From 0-14-3-00-41-53 sp041500225 (GTDB lineage Bacteria > Nitrospirota > Thermodesulfovibrionia > Thermodesulfovibrionales > SM23-35), in contig JBGQLV010000100.1 of assembly GCA_041500225.1 (NCBI GenBank), forward strand, positions 1 to 5,274: a stretch of DNA of 5,274 bases, given 5' to 3'. The translations under genes and the position numbers were made by a program. Under the pieces are notes generated by a model that searched no databases, had not been told where the DNA came from, and saw nothing but the letters and a program-made list of their open reading frames with translations. Within the stretch, counting starts at the first letter, position 1. Each line of letters begins with the position of its first letter. Positions 1 through 5,274 of this stretch are shown here, in pieces.

Positions 1-36
1 GACCCCAAAAACCCTTCTTTTCCGCACTCAGGCGGA

Positions 37-107
37 TTCGTCGAGACGAAGACAAAGAGGCGAAGATATCTCCCCCTTTGGAAAAGGGGGATGGAGGGGG
101 ATTTTTT
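37..107. repeat. Short palindromes: TTCGTC/GACGAA and CCCCCTTT/AAAGGGGG hairpins
   Basis: Seen: TTCGTC at 37-42 faces GACGAA at 45-50. CCCCCTTT at 72-79 pairs perfectly with AAAGGGGG at 83-90 over a 3-nt loop, followed by a second G-run and a T-run (101-107). C-tract/G-tract hairpins of this style are common dispersed intergenic repeats in many environmental bacterial genomes (general knowledge, not searched). The repeat starts about 16 bp beyond the premature end of the hicA remnant, so it may mark the point where that gene was cut. On the plus strand the hairpin plus T-run loosely resembles a terminator, but the T-run does not directly follow the stem and no plus-strand gene precedes it. 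Confidence 0.5.
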
Positions 108-122
108 AATATCTGCTTTTGT

Positions 123-209
123 TTATATGGTTTCTCTCAAGGTCCAGCCTGCTTTTTGAAATTTGCGGACTATTTTGGCGCCTGAGCAGAGTTTTAAGGT
201 TTTGCCCAT
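123..209 (-). pseudogene. Truncated HicA-type mRNA interferase toxin (28 codons)
   Basis: HicA toxins are small (about 60-80 residues) double-stranded-RNA-binding-fold ribonucleases that cleave mRNA using a histidine in a Gly-Ser-His motif. Seen: an ATG overlaps the stop of the upstream antitoxin gene (TAATG), and the reading frame gives a HicA-like N-terminus including SGAKIVRKFQKAGW (residues 9-22), which matches the first helix of the family. The frame then stops after TLRETI with TAA at 123-125. No reading frame downstream restores the GSH segment or the following beta strands; the DNA runs into the C-tract/G-tract repeat instead. The toxin therefore lacks its catalytic residue and about half of its fold, and is almost certainly inactive. 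The family call rests on a short stretch, supported strongly by the adjacent HicB and the coupled start. Confidence 0.65.
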
Positions 210-409
210 TAAACAGCAACTTCGACAAGTCTGGAAGGATCAATGGGCTGTTTGGATTCCATTACTTCAAGCCAACCTTCAATAGCTTCCTTGATATTGT
301 TGATAGCTTCTTCATAAGTCTTTCCTTGAGAAAGACAGCCGGGAAGTGCTGGCACCTCGGCTACATAATAGCCAGCCTCATCTTTTTCAATTATTACATT
401 TAGTTTCAT
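209..409 (-). CDS. HicB-family antitoxin, short form
   Basis: This 66-residue protein belongs to the HicB-like antitoxin family, which neutralises HicA ribonuclease by direct binding. Seen: the opening strand MKLNVIIEKDEAGYYVAEVP, then ALPGCLSQGKTYEEA (residues 21-35) and an amphipathic helix with INNIKEAIEGWLE (36-48). This order is diagnostic of the degraded RNase-H-like HicB fold. It ends soon after the helix, so it is a short form with no visible C-terminal helix-turn-helix or ribbon-helix-helix domain and may not bind DNA alone. The start is supported by a strong ribosome site, GAGGAGA at 414-420, 4 nt before the ATG. The gene order is antitoxin then toxin, with the stop codon overlapping the toxin start. 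The insertion-sequence end lies only about 40 bp upstream, so the native promoter may have been disrupted or replaced. Because the partner toxin is truncated, this is probably an orphan antitoxin. Confidence 0.85.
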   Translation of the reverse strand: MKLNVIIEKDEAGYYVAEVPALPGCLSQGKTYEEAINNIKEAIEGWLEVMESKQPIDPSRLVEVAV

Positions 410-452
410 ACAATCTCCTCTTTTAAAAATAGTTTACTAAAATTTGCCATCT

Positions 453-470
453 TTCGTATTTAAGTTGAAA
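453..470 (+). repeat. Candidate left terminal inverted repeat of the IS
   Basis: The bases TTCGTA (453-458) and AAGTTGAAA (462-470) recur in inverted orientation at 1808-1825, separated in both copies by a 3-base block that differs (TTT here, AAA there). The transposase TAA (460-462) lies inside this copy. Extending outward by 3 bases adds two more matches (17 of 21). Confidence 0.4.
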
Positions 471-1689
471 GCTTAGGGTTGAGTAGCCCACAATGCTGAT
501 GTATCTTGAGTAAGAAGTATTTGACATCTCTATAACCGTAAGCCATGCGCTTTAATCTCTTTATCTTGTTGTTAATCCCTTCTGATATTGCAGAAGTTAT
601 CTTGCAGATGAAATAATTCAGCACATAATGTCGCTTCCTGAAGAACTTGTATCCAAGCTCCACAAACGACGGTATCTCTGATTTTATTGCAGCCACGATC
701 CATTCCTTCAGATTTGTATAAGCTGTCTTACGATCTCCTGCTACATAGATGAACAAAAACTGTTACTTGAGCAGCATTGCCTTGTAGACCCTCTCATTCA
801 GCGATGAGAGCTTTTCCAGGATATCCATTTTCTTATTCGTTACCTTGTTCTGCATCAGAATAAACCGCTTGTTGCAATGCAGAATTTCAGACAGCTCCTC
901 ATTGTTCTGTTGCCTGGCTCGCCTAAGTTCTTCTTTTCTCACCGTATCAACCGCATCATTGAGATACTTCTTTACATGAAAATGATCCAGCACTATGAGG
1001 GTATTCTTCAGATGTTCTTTCGTTGATGATAGAAAGCCCCGGGCACCGTCACTCACAACGGCTTCTATTTTGTTACATCCTTTCTTGCCTATCTTCCGAT
1101 AAAACTTATCCAGTGTTCCCTTGCCACGACCATCGTGATTCCATATAACCTTCCGTTTATCCATATCAACAACATTGGTGACGTACTTATGCCATTTTTG
1201 CCATGCTACCTCATCGACACTCATATGCCGGGGAGCAGTAATGGACTGAAGTCTCTGTAACGACAACTCTTCAAGTATACTTCTGTCTATCCGATACACT
1301 TTTTCGTCATCCAATCCCAGAAACCAGCCCGCTTCCTTGTTCGTCGTGATAGACGTCAGCCTGTAGATTTGTTCTGCAAATCGTCTGGTGACTTTCCCCC
1401 TGAGCCAGTAAACTTCTTCTGTCCTGATTTTGTCGTCCTCAAGGCAGAGAGATCTCCTTTTGGGAACATGAAGGAATACCCTCTTGCCGCTTATGGGCAG
1501 GTCTTCTACAATAACCATATCAATACTGTGTACTGGTGTATCATGCATCTTCCCACAGCCAGAGCAGACACTTGGCACTTCCTCAGTCTGTTCTAATACA
1601 AGCGCTATCTTCTTTTCACTTTCATGAATCATATATGCTACTTTATAGTTTGCAATTCCCAGTAGTTCTGTGACACTATCTAAGTGCAT
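460..1689 (-). pseudogene. ISL3-family transposase interrupted by an in-frame TAA
   Basis: ISL3 transposases are DDE enzymes of about 400-430 residues that cut and join IS ends. Here codons 1-308 are followed by TAA (763-765), and the same frame then continues for 100 codons to the natural stop at 460-462, giving about 409 positions in all, the normal family length. Seen in order: an N-terminal zinc-binding region (C42, C45), a helix-turn-helix region at roughly 103-150, the first catalytic Asp in MSVDEVAW (D159), the second in VVSDGARGF (D214), the family motif VLDHFHVKK (234-242), then after the stop FFRKRHYVLNYF and the catalytic Glu in AISEGINNKIKRLKR (Glu at about 370, codon 580-582). 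There is no frameshift; one base change would remove the stop, for instance TAA back to GAA in a presumed LKEQF. The start is supported by GAGGTG at 1697-1702, 7 nt upstream. Without readthrough the product lacks the catalytic glutamate and should be inactive. Confidence 0.9.
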
Positions 1690-1807
1690 CGAATTTCACC
1701 TCGGTATTGTTTCGTTTCCAGCAAAACTATACCAGATACGGTCAAGTTCGATGCTTTCCATTTTTATGGCCTTATTCCCTCAGCTGTCTCTCCTCCTTCA
1801 ATTATCT

Positions 1808-1825
1808 TTTCAACTTTTTTACGAA
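1808..1825 (-). repeat. Candidate right terminal inverted repeat of the IS
   Basis: This is the inverted partner of the 453-470 repeat (15 of 18 identical). It lies about 120 bp upstream of the transposase start, a fairly long but acceptable leader for this family. No direct target repeat was found outside it. Confidence 0.4.
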
Positions 1826-1989
1826 TGAATCTTAATTTCATAATAAATTATAGCAAATGAAAGTCATTGTATAGCATAGCTTTTGGAATTGACCTCATTT
1901 TCCCTGTTATCTGCTCTTGCAGGAGTTGTTAAATAGTGTTGTTTATGTCCTGATATTCTATAGTTCTGTTTCATAATTACTAATAAGAC

Positions 1990-2111
1990 CATAAGTAAGA
2001 GCACATATTTTTACACCCTCCCCTCAATCCCCTCCCATCAAGGGAGGGGAAATCTACTCCCTCTCCCCTGGTGGGAGAGGGCAAGGGTGAGGGGGTGTGG
2101 TTTTACTTATG
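1990..2111. repeat. Compound palindromic repeat with 9-bp terminal inverted repeats (MITE-like)
   Basis: Seen: CATAAGTAA at 1990-1998 is perfectly inverted as TTACTTATG at 2103-2111. Inside, ACACCCTCCCCTCA (starting at 2013) is opposed by TGAGGGGGTGT (ending at 2098) with a 3-nt gap. The core carries two perfect hairpins: CCCCTCCC (2029-2036) with GGGAGGGG (2042-2049), and CCCTCTCCC (2059-2067) with GGGAGAGGG (2073-2081), each with a 5-nt loop. The unit could fold as a cruciform or a three-way RNA structure. Such CTCCC/GGGAG palindromes are familiar as dispersed non-coding repeats in bacterial genomes. Whether it is a mobile miniature element is inference; no target duplication is visible. 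Confidence 0.65.
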
Positions 2112-2137
2112 AACTCCTTAATAACTTTACTCAAACT

Positions 2138-2255
2138 GTCATTCCTGCGAAACTTGTCCCTGCAGGTAGTAAGCAGGGAGCAGGAATCCAGATCTATTGC
2201 TACTGGATTCTCGCCTCGGCGAGTCGCTGAGGTGACCCGTTTACACGGGAATGAC
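2138..2255. repeat. GTCATTCC-type dispersed palindromic repeat with four nested hairpins
   Basis: Seen: GTCATTCCTG (2138-2147) is inverted at the other end as CGGGAATGAC (2246-2255), with 9 of 10 positions pairing. Between them lie consecutive stem-loops: TCCCTGC (2157-2163) with GCAGGGA (2173-2179); GAATCCAG (2184-2191) with CTGGATTC (2203-2210); CCTCGGCG (2214-2221) with CGCTGAGG (2225-2232, one mismatch); and CCCGT (2236-2240) with ACGGG (2245-2249). Repeats starting GTCATTCC and ending GGAATGAC with an internal GAATCCAG/CTGGATTC arm are widespread in several bacterial phyla (general knowledge). Function is unknown. It is non-coding here. Confidence 0.75.
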
Positions 2256-2409
2256 GCAAGATAAAAGTGTAAAGAAGTGTTACAGACAGTACACTATAGC
2301 AGGGACATGGTTTTTATAGGGGATTTTACCTTGCTTCTATAACCTCCAAATATTTATTTAGATAATCTCCGCCTATTAAATGAAGGGAAAGTTTGGAGAG
2401 TGGAAAAGA

Positions 2410-2811
2410 TTATTTATCTTTTCTCGTTCTCAATTTTTTCTTATTCTTCTGAACAATCGAGTCAATAGTCAATTTTAATTTATGAAAGTCAAGGGGTTTA
2501 ACAAAATATCCAGCAGGTTCGGCGCTTTTTGCCTCTTTAATCGTCTCCTTATCAGAATATCCCGTTATAAAGATAATGGGAATACAAGAGCGGGAGCGTA
2601 TCTGCCTGGCAGCTTCAATCCCATTTATTTCACCGTTCAGACTTATATCTATCAACACTAAGTCCGGTTTTTCACATTCCGCTTTTTCAATCGCTTCTTT
2701 CCCGGATGATGCTTGTTCACACATTCCATAACCCCAATGCTCAAACAAATGCTGCAGGCTCATTGCAGTAATAACTTCATCTTCGACTATCAGTATTTTT
2801 GTTTTCATCAT
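2410..2811 (-). CDS. Single-domain response regulator (CheY-like receiver)
   Basis: This is a 133-residue stand-alone receiver that accepts a phosphoryl group from a histidine kinase. Seen: a hydrophobic first strand KILIVEDE with the metal-binding acidic pair E10/D11, the phospho-acceptor Asp in LVLIDISL (D55), the switch threonine in FITGYSD (T83) and the conserved lysine in VKPLD (K105). All active-site residues are present. The protein ends in a lysine/arginine-rich tail (KNKKKLRTRKDK) with no DNA-binding, enzymatic or other output domain. It probably acts by protein-protein contact or as a phosphorelay intermediate; its target is not encoded here. Two ATGs stand in tandem; AAGG at 2814-2817 is 5 nt from the second (2806-2808) but only 2 nt from the first, so the shorter 132-residue product is somewhat more likely. 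The gene starts 4 bp after a kinase remnant, implying it was once translationally coupled to that kinase. Confidence 0.93.
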   Translation of the reverse strand: MMKTKILIVEDEVITAMSLQHLFEHWGYGMCEQASSGKEAIEKAECEKPDLVLIDISLNGEINGIEAARQIRSRSCIPIIFITGYSDKETIKEAKSAEPAGYFVKPLDFHKLKLTIDSIVQKNKKKLRTRKDK

Positions 2812-2813
2812 TG

Positions 2814-2817
2814 CCTT
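2814..2817 (-). promoter_or_regulatory. Ribosome-binding site of the response regulator
   Basis: AAGG overlaps the stop codon of the kinase remnant. Its spacing is 2 nt to the first ATG (2809-2811) and 5 nt to the second (2806-2808), which favours the second as the main start. The site is modest, as expected of a gene that relied on translational coupling. Confidence 0.45.
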
Positions 2818-3049
2818 ATATTCTTTTCATGTCTTGTTGTTCTTTAAACATTATCACAAAATCAGTTCCTTTTCCATCCCTTAATTCCACTTTCCCCCTC
2901 AGATGATCCTCTGTTAATTTACGAATAAGTTTCAAGCCCAAGGATTTCGTATTCCTGAAATCTAAACCCTCTGGCAAGCCAATGCCGTTATCGCTAATCC
3001 GAAGTCCCATTTTATCTTCATCAGTTGAGTGAAGTGCTGTAGCGAATAA
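2816..3049 (-). pseudogene. C-terminal remnant of a HisKA_2-type sensor histidine kinase (ATPase domain only)
   Basis: The frame is open from a TGA at 3050-3052 to the stop at 2816-2818; the first ATG is at 3008-3010 and gives 64 residues. Seen, numbering from that ATG: the G1 box SDNGIGLPEG (residues 6-15), a G2-like segment KSLGLKLIRKL (22-32) and the final strand GTDFVIMFK (48-56). This order and wording are typical of HATPase domains attached to HisKA_2 dimerisation domains. The residues before the ATG (ALHSTDEDK) still look like the family, so homology runs to about 3040 and then stops. The N box with the Mg-ATP-binding asparagine, the phospho-accepting histidine and any sensor domain are missing, so this cannot be a working kinase. 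It lies 4 bp before the response regulator and about 50 bp after the large kinase, and is best read as the leftover of the regulator's original partner. Confidence 0.85.
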
Positions 3050-3099
3050 TCAGAAAATGGAAAAGTGATATTGCAAGACCTAACCCTTAAATTTGCCAT

Positions 3100-5274
3100 T
3101 TAGCCTTGACCTGATTGCTGATCGCTAAAGGCTAATTTCGGCAGTGAAAAATAAAACGTTGCCCCTTCATTTACTTTTCCCTCTGCCCAGGTTCTGCCTC
3201 CGTGCCGCTCAATAATGCGCATGACATTAGCCAGTCCTATACCTGTCCCTTCGAACTCATCAGAATGGTGAAGGCGATGAAACACAGCGAAAAGTTTGTT
3301 CACATACTGCATTTCAAAGCCAACACCATTATCTCTGACGTAAAACACTTCTTCCTGATCGCCAGAGGTGCATCCGATTTGTATTATTGCCTGTGGCCGA
3401 GGCCTGGTGAATTTCAATGCATTGGAAATAAGGTTGACAAGTAAGACTCCGAGCATATTTAGGTCTCCATACACCTCGGGCAAATGGTCAACTTTCCAGA
3501 CAATGTCCCTTCCCTTTGTTTCTTTTCCCATTGTATCAATGGCTTCTTTCACAAGCTTATCAAGACTCACTTTTGATTTTGACATTTCAGTACGTCCTAT
3601 ACGTATAAAATCTAAAATGTCGTCCAGTAATCTGCCCAGCTGTTTTGTAGAATCCGAGATGACATTCAAATAGTGCATGCTCTTTTCATCAAGAGATTGA
3701 GATGCACTTTCTTTCAGCAATTCCGCATACCCCATAATGTGTCGGAACAGTGCCCGCAAATCGTGTGATACAGAATAGGTGAAGCCTGATAGTTCCTTGA
3801 TAGAGGCTTCAAGTTGTGCAGTGCGATCGATAACCTTCTGTTCCAGTTCTTCATTTAACTTTATAATTTGTTCCTCCGCCCCCTTGCGCTTGGTGATGTC
3901 CCTTAATATGCCTATAGAAATCCACTTATCTTTAAACTGTAGCGCTGAAACAGATAATTCTACCGGAAATTCAGTTCCATCTTTTTTAACTGCGGCCAGT
4001 TCTAATGTCTTGCCGATAGCTGGCCCTTCCCCTGTTTTCCTAAAGCGGGCAAAACCCTTTTTATGATCCTCGTAGTATCGCTCTGGTACAATTAATCTAT
4101 GCACTTCCTTGCCCAAAATCTCTTTGCTGGAATATCCGAATATCCTCTCAAAGGCTTCATTCCAATAGAAAAAATTCCCATCGTTATCCAACATAATAAT
4201 TGCATCTTGAGCCGATGAAGCAAGTTTCCTAAATTTCTCCTCACTCCCCCGCAGTGCTTCTTCTGACCGCTTGTGCCCGACGACTTCAAGCTGTAACTGT
4301 TCGTTGAGAATTTTCAATTCACTTGTTCGTTCCGCCACTTTCATTTCAAGCTCATTGCCATAAGCTAATAATCCATCCCGGGATTGCTTTAAATCAGAAA
4401 CCATCTTATTAAACGACGCTGTCAACTGTCCTATCTCATCCCTTGATGGAACTTCTAATTTTACATCTAAATTTCCTTTTGCAACTTCTACTGAAGCACT
4501 GGTTAGGTTTTCTATTGGCCTTGCAATTCTGCGTGAAAATAAGTTTATGAGAAAAGAAGCAATAACAGTTGCAATCAGGAAAATAATTATCAATTTATTT
4601 CTTAATTTAATAGCTGGAGCAAAAGCTACTTTTATAGGAAGACACAGTACCAATGTCCAGTCATTTCCTTTAAAGTCAAGATAACCCTGTTCGCGGGCGA
4701 AAGTGGTAAATTGTTCTGTTCCTAAATGAAAATGTCTTACACTGCCTATCTTATTTTCTGCTGCAATAGTTTTAATAGATTCCCAATCATGTGATATTTC
4801 TTTTAAAATCCCTTTGGGATTGTAATTTGAGAATAGAATTAGCCCGTTTCTATCGAGCAAATCTATTTCAAATGCTTCTTCAACCTTGTGGACACCAGCT
4901 CTTTGGCTGAGTATGGTATATATTTTTTCAACAGGCATTCTTGAAACAACAACACCAAAAGCAGATCCATTTTTATCTTTCACAATAGATGCGAAATAAA
5001 TTACTGCTTTCTTCCCCGGTTCGGATTCGGCTATTACTATAACGAAATCCTTGCCTTCTGCAATCTCCGGCCAATATTGTGTAAATTGATGCTGTTCCCC
5101 GATATGTGTTCCGGTTGTGTCAGCTATCCTTATCCTGTTCAAATTAAAGAATGACAGGGAAGCATAAACCTTATATTTATTCAGGTACGCTTTTAATCTT
5201 TCAGTAATCTGTTCAGGGGTGGAAGTTCTTGAGGTAATTAATGGATCATCGGCTAAAACCTGCATATTTGTGTA
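3100..5274 (-). CDS. Membrane sensor histidine kinase, Cache-TM-HAMP-PAS-HisKA-HATPase (5' end outside window)
   Basis: This is a membrane-bound kinase that autophosphorylates on histidine in response to an extracytoplasmic and probably also a cytoplasmic cue. The frame is open to the window edge; the ATG at 5263-5265 is internal to the Cache domain, so the true start and first membrane helix lie beyond. Numbered from that ATG (721 residues): the remainder of a dCache-like sensor (about 1-215, ending NDWTLVLCLP), a transmembrane helix (224-243), HAMP (244-298, with RPIENL and DEIGQL), a coiled coil (298-340), PAS with PAC motif (342-460, including WNEAFERIFGYSSKEILGK), a second coiled coil, HisKA with H501 in SVSHDLRAL, and HATPase with N box NLISNALKF (N615), G1 DNGVGF (645-650) and G2 GTGIGL (673-678). 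The ATPase region resembles phytochrome-type kinases (FHRLHHSDEFEGTGIGLA). Oddity: the H-box proline (normally HDLRAPLR) is leucine here. The nearest downstream partner is the single-domain receiver at 2410-2811, though a fragment of another kinase lies between them. The ligand is not predictable. Confidence 0.93.
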   Translation of the reverse strand, partial: YTNMQVLADDPLITSRTSTPEQITERLKAYLNKYKVYASLSFFNLNRIRIADTTGTHIGEQHQFTQYWPEIAEGKDFVIVIAESEPGKKAVIYFASIVKDKNGSAFGVVVSRMPVEKIYTILSQRAGVHKVEEAFEIDLLDRNGLILFSNYNPKGILKEISHDWESIKTIAAENKIGSVRHFHLGTEQFTTFAREQGYLDFKGNDWTLVLCLPIKVAFAPAIKLRNKLIIIFLIATVIASFLINLFSRRIARPIENLTSASVEVAKGNLDVKLEVPSRDEIGQLTASFNKMVSDLKQSRDGLLAYGNELEMKVAERTSELKILNEQLQLEVVGHKRSEEALRGSEEKFRKLASSAQDAIIMLDNDGNFFYWNEAFERIFGYSSKEILGKEVHRLIVPERYYEDHKKGFARFRKTGEGPAIGKTLELAAVKKDGTEFPVELSVSALQFKDKWISIGILRDITKRKGAEEQIIKLNEELEQKVIDRTAQLEASIKELSGFTYSVSHDLRALFRHIMGYAELLKESASQSLDEKSMHYLNVISDSTKQLGRLLDDILDFIRIGRTEMSKSKVSLDKLVKEAIDTMGKETKGRDIVWKVDHLPEVYGDLNMLGVLLVNLISNALKFTRPRPQAIIQIGCTSGDQEEVFYVRDNGVGFEMQYVNKLFAVFHRLHHSDEFEGTGIGLANVMRIIERHGGRTWAEGKVNEGATFYFSLPKLAFSDQQSGQG

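Larger units (their letters stand above)
453..1825 (-). mobile_element. ISL3-family insertion sequence (decayed)
   Basis: The element contains one transposase gene broken by a nonsense codon. Its proposed limits rest on an imperfect inverted repeat seen by eye: TTCGTA-ttt-AAGTTGAAA at 453-470, and on the opposite strand TTCGTA-aaa-AAGTTGAAA at 1825-1808 (15 of 18 positions match). The left copy contains the transposase stop codon, which fits a compact IS end. No 8-bp target duplication, the usual ISL3 signature, could be recognised at these borders, and the repeats do not resemble the GG-starting ends of many ISL3 members. The true borders could therefore differ by tens of bases. The element sits about 40 bp upstream of the HicB start. 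Confidence 0.6.
1690..2409. other. 720-bp stretch without a convincing gene
   Basis: Positions 1690-1825 are the presumed right leader of the IS; they contain two tiny minus-strand frames (1696-1761, 21 codons; 1764-1841, 25 codons) with no recognisable family. Positions 1826-1989 are AT-rich, and I see nothing definable there. Two compound palindromic repeats follow (1990-2111 and 2138-2255, listed separately). Positions 2256-2409 lie downstream of the response-regulator gene. They hold no strong stem-loop plus T-run, so no clear intrinsic terminator for that operon is visible. An open frame (2326-2409, minus strand) continues directly in phase after the regulator stop codon. Confidence 0.6.

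Noticed and set aside
119..403. Plus-strand 94-codon open frame opposite the HicB/HicA genes
   Set aside because: It is the antisense of a well-supported antitoxin gene, has no recognisable family and no ribosome site, and reads like a reverse-strand shadow rich in F, L and S.
1990..2255. CRISPR-like array
   Set aside because: The repeats are inverted palindromes of different sequence, not regularly spaced direct repeats with unique spacers, and no cas gene is present.
2257..2300. Possible intrinsic terminator (AGTGTA/TACACT) downstream of the response regulator
   Set aside because: The stem is only 6 bp with a long loop and no proper T-run follows, so it is too weak to call.
440..3099. The 11-mer AAATTTGCCAT occurring at both 440-450 and 3089-3099, each near a break point
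   Set aside because: A few shared 11-mers are expected by chance in a window this size, and the match does not extend on either side.
2965..3099. 45-codon minus-strand frame starting at the ATG directly after the large-kinase stop
   Set aside because: It runs out of phase over the kinase remnant, whose own frame is clearly the conserved one, and the product resembles nothing I know.
3202..4066. Three plus-strand open frames opposite the kinase gene (3202-3444, 3368-3673, 3779-4066)
   Set aside because: All are antisense to conserved kinase domains, overlap one another and show no family resemblance.
4092..4289. Minus-strand 65-codon frame within the PAS region of the large kinase
   Set aside because: It is an out-of-frame shadow of the kinase gene, whose own frame encodes an unbroken, recognisable PAS domain over the same bases.

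Overview
Every gene in this 5.3 kb bacterial chromosomal window lies on the minus strand. The content is typical of an accessory region in a genome rich in signal-transduction genes and dispersed repeats: a broken insertion sequence, a decayed toxin-antitoxin pair, two palindromic intergenic repeats and a patched-together two-component locus. The composition is moderately AT-leaning. The repeat styles (CCCCCTTT hairpins, CTCCC/GGGAG palindromes, GTCATTCC-type repeats) and the kinase and receiver types would suit an anammox planctomycete (Brocadia-like), a Nitrospirota member or a deltaproteobacterium. This is an inference from general familiarity; nothing here fixes the taxon.

Layout, left to right. 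Positions 1-118 hold short palindromes with no gene. At 123-409 a short HicB-type antitoxin is followed, with a TAATG overlap, by the first 28 codons of a HicA-type toxin, which ends before the catalytic histidine. At about 453-1825 is an ISL3-family insertion sequence whose transposase (460-1689) carries one in-frame TAA at 763-765; this separates the two catalytic aspartates from the catalytic glutamate. Positions 1690-2409 hold no convincing gene but contain two compound palindromic repeats (1990-2111 and 2138-2255).

Positions 2410-5274 are a two-component locus read right to left. First comes a large membrane sensor kinase (Cache sensor, transmembrane helix, HAMP, PAS, HisKA, HATPase), whose 5' end lies outside the window. 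Next is a headless C-terminal remnant of a second, different kinase (HisKA_2-like ATPase domain). Last is a single-domain CheY-like response regulator, 4 bp after the remnant. The simplest reading is that the regulator was originally co-transcribed with the now-destroyed kinase and is today left beside the large sensor kinase, which may or may not have adopted it.

No new system stands out. The points most worth a second look are the nonsense codon in the transposase, the kinase remnant between kinase and regulator, the loss of the conserved H-box proline in the large kinase, and the truncated HicA beside an intact HicB.
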